DNA of 64,000 nucleotides from JABSOG01 sp965277695 (GTDB taxonomy: Bacteria; Pseudomonadota; Gammaproteobacteria; Enterobacterales; Alteromonadaceae), in contig CBDIDQ010000036.1 of assembly GCA_965277695.1 (NCBI GenBank), positions 1 through 64,000 of the forward strand. Direction: 5' to 3'. Below, one piece after another: positions 34,092-42,351 of the stretch (positions within the stretch are counted from its first letter, which is position 1; every line of letters starts with the position of its first letter). The notes below the pieces were generated by a model that was not told the origin of the DNA, did not search any database, and was given only the letters and a program-made list of their open reading frames with translations. The translations under genes were made by a program, and so were the position numbers.

Positions 34092-34943
34092 ATGAAAGAG
34101 AAAAACAGTTTATCGTTTAATGGTTATATGGTGTTGCTGGTTATTATTGTTGGAGCGGTGGCAGATGTTGCTTTTTTGGCAGGCTCCGGGGCGGTGATGA
34201 CTGTCAGTAGCGCGGTTATTTTGATTGTTCTGGCTTTTTGTTTGGTGGGTTTTTATATGGTGCAGCCTAATCAAGCTAAGGTGATGACTCTGTTTGGTGC
34301 TTACGCTGGGTCTGATAAAATACCAGGTTTACGCTGGACTATTCCTTTTTTTATTCGCCGTACTGTTTCGTTACGGGTAAGAAATTTTGAAAGTGGTCGT
34401 TTAAAGGTTAATGATCAGTCCGGCAGTCCGATTGAAATTGCGACTGTGGTGGTTTGGTCGGTGTCTGATTCAGCTGAGGCTTTGTTTGAAGTGGATGATT
34501 ATGAAAGTTTTGTGATCATTCAAAGTGAAGCGGCTTTACGTAATATGGCAACGGGTTATCCTTATGACCAGAATGATAGCGAGATTGTTGCTTTACGCAG
34601 TCATCCGGCACAAATTGCCGAAAAGTTACAAGAGGAGATCCAAAGTCGTTTGGGACAGGCTGGGGTTAAAGTACAAGAAGCTCGGATCAGTCATCTGGCT
34701 TATGCACCTGAAATTGCCAATGCGATGTTGCAGCGTCAACAAGCGGGTGCCATTATCGCCGCTAGAGCGCAAATTGTTGATGGTGCAGTGGGGATGGTTG
34801 AAATGGCGTTGGCTAAATTGACAGAGAATGGGGTGGTTGAATTGGACGAGGAGCGTAAAGCGACCATGGTGAGTAATTTGCTGGTAGTATTGTGTGGTGA
34901 TAAAAATACCCAACCGGTGATAAATACTGGCAGTATTTATTAA
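34092..34943 (+). CDS. SPFH-domain (stomatin/prohibitin-like) membrane protein
   Basis: 283 residues. Two N-terminal membrane segments (GYMVLLVIIVGAVADVAFLA and VILIVLAFCLVGFYMV) precede the SPFH domain: VQPNQAKVMTLFGAYAGS, GLRWTIPFFIRRTVSLRVRN, PIEIATVVVWSVSDSAEALF and VDDYESFVIIQSEAALRNMA. The C-terminal part is helical (AYAPEIANAMLQRQQAGAII). Such proteins form ring or cage assemblies on membranes and often scaffold proteases. The next gene, two bases later, codes an Arc-like DNA-binding protein, a recurrent pairing. AAAAGGAAAGTCACA precedes the ATG. Confidence 0.9.
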   Translation: MKEKNSLSFNGYMVLLVIIVGAVADVAFLAGSGAVMTVSSAVILIVLAFCLVGFYMVQPNQAKVMTLFGAYAGSDKIPGLRWTIPFFIRRTVSLRVRNFESGRLKVNDQSGSPIEIATVVVWSVSDSAEALFEVDDYESFVIIQSEAALRNMATGYPYDQNDSEIVALRSHPAQIAEKLQEEIQSRLGQAGVKVQEARISHLAYAPEIANAMLQRQQAGAIIAARAQIVDGAVGMVEMALAKLTENGVVELDEERKATMVSNLLVVLCGDKNTQPVINTGSIY

Positions 34944-34944
34944 A

Positions 34945-35136
34945 ATGGCGGCCAAAAAAGCTTATCCGCTGAGAATTAACTCAGACGTGTTAGCAGCAAT
35001 GCAGCGCTGGTCTGATGATGAATTGCGCAGCTTAAATGCCCAAATTGAGTACGTTTTGCGGGATGCATTGGTCAAAAGTGGCCGAGTTAAGTTGACACAA
35101 AAAGTGATCACTCAGGTTGAGGACAGTGAATCTTAG
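34945..35136 (+). CDS. Arc-family ribbon-helix-helix DNA-binding protein
   Basis: 63 residues. A Lys-rich N-terminus, then strand YPLRINSDVLAAMQRWSDDE and helix LRSLNAQIEYVLRDALVKSG, is the Arc/MetJ fold (usual motif SLNAQIE-LREAL). Its ATG begins one base after the SPFH stop, so the two are translationally linked. A paired direct/inverted repeat in front of the SPFH gene is its likely operator. Whether it regulates other loci is unknown. Confidence 0.85.
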   Translation: MAAKKAYPLRINSDVLAAMQRWSDDELRSLNAQIEYVLRDALVKSGRVKLTQKVITQVEDSES

Positions 35137-35316
35137 CAAGGTTACCTAATAGCTATTATTTTTTACGGTTTTTTGTCTGATATTTAACCATTAGTCGGTG
35201 CTTTTGATGGTTTATTAAAAAAGTGTGGCCTGATTGGAAAAACCCTTAGTCCCGTGAATAAAATTTTTGTATCATATAGGCGTGAACCATCAATTGTGCA
35301 AGAGTTAGAGATAGCC

Positions 35317-35484
35317 ATGAGCGAAAATAAAAAACCACCTATTCACTTAGTTCAGACTTGGATCTGGATGATGACCTCATCTGATGATGATGAGGTTAAA
35401 GCCAGTGGTCAGGAGAAACTGATTGCGGCATTTGGTTCGATGATTGCGGTGCAAAATTACCTGAAAGAGCACGGTATTAACTGA
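35317..35484 (+). CDS. Short conserved-looking protein of unknown function
   Basis: 55 residues from ATG 35317 (MSENKKPPIHLVQTWIWMMT, then SSDDDEVKASGQEKLIAAFG and IAVQNYLKEHGIN). The in-frame upstream extension to 35254 lacks a ribosome site and protein character. GAGATAG precedes the ATG. It is amphipathic, with no membrane segment or signal. A good terminator follows. I do not recognise the family. Confidence 0.5.
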   Translation: MSENKKPPIHLVQTWIWMMTSSDDDEVKASGQEKLIAAFGSMIAVQNYLKEHGIN

Positions 35485-35517
35485 CTCTTTCCCTACCTTT
35501 TTTAAAATACTTTTGTT

Positions 35518-35550
35518 AAACAGCGCCATTTTGCGATCGCGCTGTTTTTT
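35518..35550 (+). terminator. Rho-independent terminator
   Basis: AAACAGCGC (35518-35526) pairs with GCGCTGTTT (35539-35547), followed by further Ts. It lies 34 bases after the 55-codon gene, separating it from the bacterioferritin pair. Confidence 0.75.
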
Positions 35551-35694
35551 GCTGTTCGTAATATGACAGCCTGCGTCAGCACTGGTTTTGCCGGGGTTTT
35601 TATCTCTGTAAACTCTTACTAATTTTTGATTGCGTAGCGATGCTTTTTTATCTATTCTTTATGGGTCAATTAGACTACTAAGGTATGTTGAAGA

Positions 35695-36165
35695 ATGAAA
35701 GGTAATCAAAAGGTTGTAGATTGTTTGAATAGCCTGCTCGATAATGAGTTGGGTTCGATGGACCAGTATTTTACACACTCTCGTATGTATGAGGACTGGG
35801 GTTTAAATAAATTATATGCTCAGCTGGATCATGAGTTGACCGAAGAAACTGGTCATGCCGATCTGCTTATTAAGCGGATCCTTTTTCTTGAAGGAACACC
35901 TGATTTAACTTCTCGCGCAAGCACCAATATTGGTTCAGATATCTCCACTATGATGGCGAACGATCTGGCCCTTGAAATGAAAGTTGTGTATGACTTGCGA
36001 GCGGCAATCAAATTATGTGAAGAAGAGGGAGATTTTGTTTCCCGTGATATGCTGGAGTTGCTGCTATCTGATACCGAATCAGATCATGTTTTCTGGTTAG
36101 AAAAGCAAATTGGACTGATTGATAAAATTGGTTTGGGCAATTACATTCAGTCGCAAATGGGCTAA
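35695..36165 (+). CDS. Bacterioferritin subunit with ferroxidase site but no heme Met ligand
   Basis: 156 residues, four-helix ferritin fold (NELGSMDQYF, ADLLIKRILFLEG, DFVSRDMLELLL). The di-iron ligands are present: E18, E51, H54, E94 and the E128/H131 pair (ESDH). The residue aligned with heme-ligating Met52 of E. coli Bfr is Thr52, so this subunit should oxidise iron but not bind the inter-subunit heme. The neighbouring gene has the opposite pattern, suggesting a heteropolymer as in Neisseria BfrA/BfrB and Pseudomonas alpha/beta Bfr. The ATG follows AAGGTATGTTGAAG. It lies 15 bases upstream of the partner. Confidence 0.92.
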   Translation: MKGNQKVVDCLNSLLDNELGSMDQYFTHSRMYEDWGLNKLYAQLDHELTEETGHADLLIKRILFLEGTPDLTSRASTNIGSDISTMMANDLALEMKVVYDLRAAIKLCEEEGDFVSRDMLELLLSDTESDHVFWLEKQIGLIDKIGLGNYIQSQMG

Positions 36166-36180
36166 CGATAAAAAGGGTAG

Positions 36181-36648
36181 ATGATGAAAGCTGAAAAGGG
36201 CATTAATTTAAATTTAAACAAGGTGCTGGCTGATCAATTGATTGCCATCAATCAGTATTTTTTGCATGCCAGAATGTTCAGAAATGAAGGTTTGGATGTA
36301 CTTGATAAAAAAGAGTACAAGCAATCTATTTTGAAAATGAAGCAGGCAGATTGGTTGATTGAACGTATCTTGTTGCTTGAAGGTTTACCAAATTTGCAAA
36401 AATTAGGCACGTTGCGAATTGGCGAAACTTGTCGGGAACGACTACAAGCTGATATGGATTTTGAACTGGAATCGGTGGCGTTAATCAAAAAAACCATCAA
36501 GATTTGTGAAGATGCTGGTGATTATGTTAGCCGTGAGTTGTTGGAAAAAATTCAAACCAACGAAGAAGAGCAAATTGATTGGTTAGAAAGCCAAATGTTT
36601 ATCTTTGATAATGCAGGTGCTGAAAACTACATGCAGGCTCAAATCTAA
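36181..36648 (+). CDS. Bacterioferritin subunit with heme Met but degenerate ferroxidase site
   Basis: 155 residues (INQYFLHARMF, ADWLIERILLLEG, GDYVSRELLEKI). Heme-ligating Met is kept (M53, equal to Met52 of E. coli), but most ferroxidase ligands are replaced: E18 to Gln19, E51 to Lys52, H54 to Gln55 and H130 to Gln131. Only the E94 and E127 equivalents remain. It should supply heme for electron transfer from Bfd while the neighbouring subunit oxidises iron. AAGGGTAG precedes ATGATG. It ends before a 12-bp repeat tract and a terminator. Confidence 0.92.
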   Translation: MMKAEKGINLNLNKVLADQLIAINQYFLHARMFRNEGLDVLDKKEYKQSILKMKQADWLIERILLLEGLPNLQKLGTLRIGETCRERLQADMDFELESVALIKKTIKICEDAGDYVSRELLEKIQTNEEEQIDWLESQMFIFDNAGAENYMQAQI

Positions 36649-36661
36649 ACTTACATCTAAG

Positions 36662-36697
36662 TTCGAATTTAAGTTCGAATTTAAGCTGGAATTTAAG
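36662..36697. repeat. 12-bp tandem repeat after the bacterioferritin genes
   Basis: Two exact copies of TTCGAATTTAAG (36662-36673 and 36674-36685) and a variant CTGGAATTTAAG (36686-36697). The tract lies between the bfr stop and the terminator hairpin; each unit contains the palindrome TTCGAA. No function is evident. Confidence 0.8.
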
Positions 36698-36707
36698 TTC
36701 TGTTAAT

Positions 36708-36738
36708 CCAACGTTGAATGCCCGTGGTTCAACGTTGG
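36708..36738 (+). terminator. Terminator of the bacterioferritin operon
   Basis: CCAACGTTGAA (36708-36718) and TTCAACGTTGG (36728-36738) form a perfect 11-bp stem with a nine-base loop, followed by TTGTTCTT. It closes the bfr pair on the plus strand. Confidence 0.65.
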
Positions 36739-36814
36739 TTGTTCTTACCCGTTAAGCCTCGTCAAGCGCTAGTGCACCCTCCCGCCGTTATACACCTTTA
36801 ATCTATCTATCGTC

Positions 36815-37006
36815 TTACTTTGATGTTGCTACGTTATTTATCGCGATTAGCTGGCTATCAAGCAACTTTTTTGTATTCTTCATACATTGACCACAGCCTG
36901 AACCAACATTGAGGCAACGGCATAAACTGCGCAGGGTGGTTGAGCCTTCGTCAATAGAGTGCTTAATCGTTTTATCAGTGATGTTTTGACAGATACAAAT
37001 AAACAT
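36815..37006 (-). CDS. bfd: Bacterioferritin-associated ferredoxin
   Basis: 63 residues with the BFD-type [2Fe-2S] ligand set: Cys-Ile-Cys near the N-terminus (MFICICQNITD), then CLNVGSGCGQC. Bfd donates electrons to the bacterioferritin heme to release stored iron. It is convergent with the bacterioferritin pair, so the partners are together but separately transcribed. A Fur-like box lies 50-64 bases upstream of its start, fitting induction by iron starvation, the opposite of storage. Confidence 0.92.
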   Translation of the reverse strand: MFICICQNITDKTIKHSIDEGSTTLRSLCRCLNVGSGCGQCMKNTKKLLDSQLIAINNVATSK

Positions 37007-37055
37007 AAATAAGGTCCTTTTGCCTTTTAACGTGTTGATTTAATACTAATCTAAA

Positions 37056-37070
37056 TGATAATGATTCGCA
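37056..37070 (-). promoter_or_regulatory. Fur-like box upstream of bfd
   Basis: TGATAATGATTCGCA matches the 7-1-7 Fur consensus (TGATAAT-N-ATTATCA) perfectly in the first half and at five of seven positions in the second. It is 50-64 bases upstream of the bfd start codon, a typical repressor position. Iron-Fur repression of bfd is known in E. coli and Pseudomonas. Confidence 0.65.
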
Positions 37071-37139
37071 ATGGCGTTTAGTGACTTAAGTGTAAAAAAT
37101 TGCTTTTTTTGTCGATTGCTTTTCTGTAAATCGGACAAT

Positions 37140-37166
37140 AAAAAACCGCCTGAGTGGCGGTTTTTT
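37140..37166 (-). terminator. Rho-independent terminator, usable on both strands
   Basis: AAAAAACCGCC (37140-37150) and GGCGG plus six Ts (37156-37166) give a GC stem flanked by A and T runs. It follows the periplasmic protein gene that ends at 37199 on the minus strand. Confidence 0.85.
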
Positions 37167-37198
37167 ATATTGCTTCAACGGTAGCTGTCAATCAGTGG

Positions 37199-37678
37199 TT
37201 AGTGGCTGATATCTTTAGTATTTTCGCCAGTTTCCCAAGCTAGACACTGTTTTAACCAGCGGGTCAAATAACTCGGTAGGTTAGTTTTCATATCGTGAAA
37301 ACAAAAACCTAATAAATAAGCTTTGTCATCAGTGAGTTTTTGGATGAATTGTGTTTCATTTTTGGTTTCGTCAAGGTAGCCCAAAATTCGGATATTACTG
37401 CCCAGTGGTACCATTTTTGTCGTGATATTAGCCAAACTGGCTACCCACAGTTGCTTCTCGCTATCGCCGCCTTTGAGCTTCACTTGTAAAATCGGTTTTT
37501 TCTCAGGGCCTGGTTCGATCCTTTTGACGATAGCATCAATGGCAATTAATTTGCCGATGTGTTTCTCAACCAATTTGCCATCTTTATAGTAGGCATCATT
37601 GAAAGTCGGCAATAGGTCCACTGCCATTGATAAACTACTGAACAATAATAATGATGGTAATAAAACCCTTGTTAACAT
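37199..37678 (-). CDS. Exported protein of unknown function
   Basis: 159 residues. A Sec signal peptide (LTRVLLPSLLLFSSLSMA) is followed by a small beta-rich domain (GKLIAIDAIVKRIEPGPEKK, ILQVKLKGGDSEKQLWVASL and IRILGYLDETKNE) whose strand pattern suggests an OB-fold-like module. Two Cys lie in the C-terminal part. The ATG at 37676-37678 has AGGAG nearby; an in-frame TTG at 37696 would include that ribosome site. It is 36 bases downstream of mutS on the same strand, so it may be co-transcribed with it. Function unknown. Confidence 0.7.
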   Translation of the reverse strand: MLTRVLLPSLLLFSSLSMAVDLLPTFNDAYYKDGKLVEKHIGKLIAIDAIVKRIEPGPEKKPILQVKLKGGDSEKQLWVASLANITTKMVPLGSNIRILGYLDETKNETQFIQKLTDDKAYLLGFCFHDMKTNLPSYLTRWLKQCLAWETGENTKDISH

Positions 37679-37714
37679 CGGTAAAACTCCTATCAATTTG
37701 ATATTTCTGTACTG

Positions 37715-40288
37715 CTATTGTCTGGCCGTTTCGACCAGCTGGTAAATTAAATCCAGCGCTTCTCTGGCTGATAACTCATCTGGCGAAATCGCTTGCAATT
37801 GTGCTATCACCGGGTGTGGTGCTTCGTTGTATTCTAACGATAATTGCGCAGCTTCAATACTGATTGGATGGTCAGTTTGCGCCAGGTTTTCTAGCAGATT
37901 AAGTCGTTGTCTCGCATTAGCTACCACGGCTTTTGGCACCCCGGCTAATAATGCGACCTGTAAGCCGAAACTCTTACTCGCGGCCCCTTCATGCACTTTA
38001 TGCATAAACGCTATTGTATCACCGTGCTCCACAGCATCAAGATGAACGTTAACGAGGGTCGGTAATTGCTCTGCCAGCTGGGTCAGTTCAAAATAATGGG
38101 TGGCAAACAGGGTCAGTGATTTAATGTTGTTTGCTAGGTTTTCTGCACATGCCCAAGCTAAGGATAAACCGTCATAAGTACTGGTTCCCCGGCCGATTTC
38201 ATCCATTAATACCAGACTCTTATCTGTGGCGTTGTTTAGTATATTGGCGGTTTCTGTCATTTCAACCATAAACGTTGAACGACCGGATGCTAAATCATCT
38301 GATGCGCCAATCCGGGTGAAGATCCGGTCAATGGTGCCAATGCGAGCGCTGGTTGCAGGTACGTAACAGCCGAAATGTGCCATCAGGGTAATTAATGCGG
38401 TTTGGCGCATATAAGTGGATTTTCCGCCCATATTCGGACCTGTCACGATCAACATCTGACGTTGTTGTGACAAGGATACTGGGTTGGCAATAAACGGGTC
38501 ATCCATAACTTGTTCAACCACTGGGTGACGGGCATCCTCAATGGTGATTTCAATGTTATCACTTAGTTGCGGTTTACAGTAATTGAGGGTCTGTGCCCGT
38601 TCGGCGAAACAGTTTAATACGTCTAGTTCAGCCAGCGATGCCGAGGCTTCTTGTAGTCGGGCGAGTTGGGGTAAGATCAGCTCAAACAATTGTTCGTAAA
38701 GCTGTTTTTCTAGTGCTAACGCCTTGCTTTGGCTGTTAAGGACTTTATCTTCGTGCTCTTTTAATTCAGGAATGATATAGCGTTCGTTGTTTTTTAAGGT
38801 TTGACGGCGGACATATTCAATTGGCACCTGACTGGCGTAGGATTTACTCACTTCAATGTAAAACCCATGCACTTTGTTATAGCTGATTTTTAGTGTGGCG
38901 ATCCCGGTGCGTTCTTTTTCACGGGCTTCGAGTCTGTCAAGAAAATCGGTGGCACCTTGGTGTAAATCACGCCACTCGTCAAGCTCCTGATGGTAACCTT
39001 CGGCAATAACACCGCCATCTCTGATAAGTACTGGTGGTGACTCAACGATGGCTTTTTCGAGCAACTCAACCAGCTCAGGAAATTCTGGGCAATAAGCCAA
39101 GATATGTTGTAATTTTTCACTCTCGCTCGATTGCATTAGGCTATGTAAGCGGGGCAGTTGTTGCAGGGCGGTTCGTAGCCGGGTTAAATCGCGAGGCCGA
39201 GCTGATTTTAAAGCCACTCTTGCCATGACCCGTTCTAGGTCACCGATAGGTTTTAAAATATCAACCAACTCAGGGTAAAATTGTTCGTTGTTGATGGCTT
39301 CTTGAGCATCAAACCGACTTTGTAACGCCACTTTGTCGCGTAAAGGGTTATGGATCCAACGCTTTAATAGGCGACTGCCCATAGCGGTTGCTGTTTTGTC
39401 GAGTACGCCAGCGAGGGTATTGTTGGTGCCGCCAGATAAATTTTGTGTCAGTTCAAGGTTTTTGCGAGTGGCCGCATCCATAATAATCGATTGGTTGTTA
39501 TGCTCCAGCAAAATCGAACGAATATGGGGTAGTGCGGTCCGCTGGGTGTCTTTGACGTATTGCATGATACAACCAGCTGCAACGATTGCCAATACGGCTT
39601 TGCTGACGCCAAAACCGATTAAATCTTTGGTTTGAAATTGCTGGAGCAATAACCGTTCGGCGGTTTCTTGCTCGAATTCCCATTCTGGTCTGCGTCTCAG
39701 GCCGCTGCGGTTTTCAATTAGGTGCATGGCTTTGAAGTTGTCAGGATATAACAGCTCAACGGGGTTGGTTTTTTGCAAAATGGCTAAAACGTCATCTTCT
39801 GAGGCCAGTTCAATGACTAAAAATCGGCCTGAATTTATGTCTAGATAAGCATAACCGAAATGGCCATTGCGACTATAGATAGCGGCTAGCAAATTGTCTT
39901 GCTTGTCTTCGAGCAAGGCTTCATCGCTGACGGTGCCGGGGGTGACAATGCGCACTATTTTTCGTTCGACCGGGCCTTTGCTGGCGGCGGGATCGCCGAC
40001 TTGCTCGCAAATAGCCACTGACTCACCGAGTCGTACCAGTTTGACCAGATAATTTTCGACCGCATGGTAGGGGATGCCTGCCATTGGGATGGGCTCACCA
40101 GCGGTGTGACCACGCTTGGTTAGCGAAATGCCCATTAAATCAGAGGCTTTTTTGGCATCGTCAAAAAATAATTCGTAAAAATCCCCCATGCGATAAAACA
40201 ACAAGATATCTGGTTGTTCGGCTTTGAGCCTGAAATATTGTTGCATCATTGGCGTATGTTGCGATTTAGCTTTGGCAGATAGAGTCAT
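37715..40288 (-). CDS. mutS: DNA mismatch repair protein MutS
   Basis: 857 residues, full-length MutS I. The N-terminal mismatch-binding motif is FYRMGDFYELF (Phe-x-Glu). The clamp and lever region includes RDGGVIAEGYHQELDEWRDL. The ATPase has Walker A VTGPNMGGKSTYMRQTAL, Walker B LVLMDEIGRGTSTYDG and ASDDLASGRSTFMVEM. It recognises mismatches and recruits MutL. It is divergent from recA, a common gammaproteobacterial arrangement, with 509 bases between starts. Confidence 0.98.
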   Translation of the reverse strand: MTLSAKAKSQHTPMMQQYFRLKAEQPDILLFYRMGDFYELFFDDAKKASDLMGISLTKRGHTAGEPIPMAGIPYHAVENYLVKLVRLGESVAICEQVGDPAASKGPVERKIVRIVTPGTVSDEALLEDKQDNLLAAIYSRNGHFGYAYLDINSGRFLVIELASEDDVLAILQKTNPVELLYPDNFKAMHLIENRSGLRRRPEWEFEQETAERLLLQQFQTKDLIGFGVSKAVLAIVAAGCIMQYVKDTQRTALPHIRSILLEHNNQSIIMDAATRKNLELTQNLSGGTNNTLAGVLDKTATAMGSRLLKRWIHNPLRDKVALQSRFDAQEAINNEQFYPELVDILKPIGDLERVMARVALKSARPRDLTRLRTALQQLPRLHSLMQSSESEKLQHILAYCPEFPELVELLEKAIVESPPVLIRDGGVIAEGYHQELDEWRDLHQGATDFLDRLEAREKERTGIATLKISYNKVHGFYIEVSKSYASQVPIEYVRRQTLKNNERYIIPELKEHEDKVLNSQSKALALEKQLYEQLFELILPQLARLQEASASLAELDVLNCFAERAQTLNYCKPQLSDNIEITIEDARHPVVEQVMDDPFIANPVSLSQQRQMLIVTGPNMGGKSTYMRQTALITLMAHFGCYVPATSARIGTIDRIFTRIGASDDLASGRSTFMVEMTETANILNNATDKSLVLMDEIGRGTSTYDGLSLAWACAENLANNIKSLTLFATHYFELTQLAEQLPTLVNVHLDAVEHGDTIAFMHKVHEGAASKSFGLQVALLAGVPKAVVANARQRLNLLENLAQTDHPISIEAAQLSLEYNEAPHPVIAQLQAISPDELSAREALDLIYQLVETARQ

Positions 40289-40797
40289 ATAATAAAGTTC
40301 AAACGGGCGGTTAACCCAGCCGTGATAACAAGATAAACAGGGGCCGCATTATCAGCTAAATCAGTCATGAACACCACTATCAAATGGGGAAACTCTGTCG
40401 GGACAGACAGATTATTTGGCTTGTTTCTCTGTTATTTGTGTTTAGTGTTGGGTTGAAAAAATGATCGGCTGGCTTTTATTGTCTGATCTTAACGGATATT
40501 TGATTGATCATTTTGCTTGCTTCGGGTCTAATGCCTGCCAGTTCACTGACTGGTGTTGGCTGGCTAATGAGTAGTTGCCCAATAGTGTAAATTGGTCGTC
40601 ATTTTTATTTAGAAGCAGATCAATCAGTTAGCTCGATTTAGCCAATTTTTGATTAATAATGACAAAATAAAACTTGATACTGGACGACTATACAGTATAC
40701 TTTGCAACATCACTCAGTTAATACTGTTTCAATATACAGCTGTCTGGCGTCAATAAACAGCCCGGCGAATGCGTAAAATAGAATTTTGGAGAACCTT
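40289..40797. other. Divergent mutS-recA intergenic region
   Basis: 509 bases. The recA-proximal part contains the SOS promoter described separately. The rest is AT-rich, with no convincing open frame, RNA gene or repeat. A mutS promoter is presumed near 40300-40400 but no clear hexamers stand out. Confidence 0.6.
40674..40701 (+). promoter_or_regulatory. recA promoter with overlapping LexA (SOS) box
   Basis: TTGATA (40674-40679) and TATACT (40696-40701) are sigma-70 hexamers 16 bases apart. The 20-base LexA box at 40678-40697 reads TACTGGACGACTATACAGTA, matching 16 of 20 positions of the E. coli consensus including both CTG/CAG ends. It covers the spacer and both hexamers, so LexA would block RNA polymerase. 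Confidence 0.88.
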
Positions 40798-41835
40798 ATG
40801 GACAACAACAAACAGAAAGCCCTCGATGCCGCCTTGTCACAGATTGAACGCCAGTTTGGTAAAGGTTCAATTATGCGTTTGGGTGACAATAAATCAATGG
40901 ATATTGAGACTATCTCTACCGGCTCGTTAAGCTTAGATATTGCGCTGGGTGCTGGTGGTTTGCCGATGGGGCGAATCGTTGAAATATATGGCCCTGAGAG
41001 CTCAGGTAAAACCACCTTGACGTTGCAAGTCATTGCCGAAGCGCAAAAAAATGGCAAAACTTGTGCCTTTGTTGATGCTGAGCACGCCCTGGATCCGATT
41101 TATGCGCAAAAATTGGGGGTTAACATTGATAGCCTGTTGGTTTCTCAGCCAGATACGGGTGAGCAGGCGTTAGAAATTTGTGACATGTTGACCCGCTCAG
41201 GTGCGGTTGACGTGATTGTTGTTGACTCGGTGGCGGCATTAACGCCTAAAGCTGAGATCGAAGGTGAGATTGGTGATTCACATATGGGTCTGGCCGCTAG
41301 AATGATGAGTCAGGCGATGCGTAAAATGACGGGTAATCTGAAACAATCCAATACCATGTTGATTTTTATCAACCAAATTCGGATGAAAATCGGTGTGATG
41401 TTTGGTAACCCAGAAACCACCACTGGTGGTAATGCCCTTAAATTTTATGCCTCGGTGCGTTTGGATATTCGTCGTACCGGTGCGATTAAAGATGGTGATG
41501 AAATCGTTGGTAATGAAACTCGGGTTAAGGTGGTTAAAAACAAAATCGCACCTCCGTTTAAACAAGCCGAATTTCAAATCCTTTATGGCCGTGGTATCTC
41601 TAAAGAGGGTGAGTTATTGGACTTGGGTGTTAAACACAAGTTGATTGACAAAGCCGGTGCTTGGTATAGCTACAATGGCGATAAAATTGGTCAGGGTAAA
41701 ACCAACAGCGCTAACTTTATTAAAGAACATCCTGAAATGTCAGCTGAGATTGAAGGCAAATTGCGCGACCTGTTGTTGCAAAAAGCCGAAGCTACGACCG
41801 CTGATGATGCTGGTGAGGCCACAGAAGAGTCATAA
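40798..41835 (+). CDS. recA: Recombinase RecA
   Basis: 345 residues; strand exchange and LexA co-protease activity. Seen: KGSIMRLGD, Walker A GPESSGKTTLTL, the DAEHALDP block, VVDSVAALTPKAEIEGEIGD, loop 2 region INQIRMKIGVMFGNPETTTG and the acidic C-terminus. The ATG at 40798 follows TTGGAGAACCTT; the in-frame TTG at 40786 is part of the ribosome site. No recX follows; a terminator ends the transcript before topA. Confidence 0.99.
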   Translation: MDNNKQKALDAALSQIERQFGKGSIMRLGDNKSMDIETISTGSLSLDIALGAGGLPMGRIVEIYGPESSGKTTLTLQVIAEAQKNGKTCAFVDAEHALDPIYAQKLGVNIDSLLVSQPDTGEQALEICDMLTRSGAVDVIVVDSVAALTPKAEIEGEIGDSHMGLAARMMSQAMRKMTGNLKQSNTMLIFINQIRMKIGVMFGNPETTTGGNALKFYASVRLDIRRTGAIKDGDEIVGNETRVKVVKNKIAPPFKQAEFQILYGRGISKEGELLDLGVKHKLIDKAGAWYSYNGDKIGQGKTNSANFIKEHPEMSAEIEGKLRDLLLQKAEATTADDAGEATEES

Positions 41836-41946
41836 TGACACTTTTGTGGGTCGGGCACTTTGGTGGGTCGGACGCTTAGATGGGTCGACATTTCGCTGGA
41901 CCGTCATTTTGATGGTTTAACGAACACTAAAAAAAGCAATTCTACT

Positions 41947-41978
41947 AAAGGCGCGAATGTATTCGCGCCTTTTTTTTT
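41947..41978 (+). terminator. recA terminator
   Basis: AAAGGCGCGAAT (41947-41958) and ATTCGCGCCTTT (41961-41972) form a perfect 12-bp stem with a two-base gap, followed by a run of Ts. It ends the recA transcript. Confidence 0.92.
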
Positions 41979-42351
41979 GATCTCTTATTCTGGCTGTTGT
42001 CGATAATTATGCAGAAAAACGGCTGTTTCTTGCGTAATGCAATAAACAATAACAATAAAAAATTATTTATTGGTATCCCTTGATGGGATGAGTGTAACTC
42101 ATTGATTTTAAACTATTATTGTTGGAATTACTGATGGTTTGGCAATTGTTTAATCAATGTTTTCGCAGCGCTTATCTGACTTTTATTGGTTTTACGCTTT
42201 TCTTATGGTTGATTTCTTCATATCATGACGCCAAATTTGACAGACGAAAAATAATTAAAATAAAAACTTGTGGGTTCGACTTATTGTGGATATACCTTAA
42301 GAGTTCGATGCAGCGTTTTTAATATTATAGGTTAAGGATTTATAGAAATTT
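41979..42351. other. recA-topA intergenic region
   Basis: About 370 bases, AT-rich. It holds one short open frame with membrane-like character (listed separately at low confidence) and presumably the topA promoter. The preceding stretch 41850-41890 contains three copies of TGGGTCG about 20 bases apart, of unknown meaning. Confidence 0.4.
42134..42322 (+). CDS. Possible small membrane protein
   Basis: 62 codons from ATG 42134 (MVWQLFNQCFRSAYLTFIGF, then TLFLWLISSYHDAKFD and a basic tail). One hydrophobic segment could span the membrane. There is no clear ribosome site, and the region is AT-rich, so chance is a real alternative. It ends 29 bases before topA. Confidence 0.25.
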   Translation: MVWQLFNQCFRSAYLTFIGFTLFLWLISSYHDAKFDRRKIIKIKTCGFDLLWIYLKSSMQRF

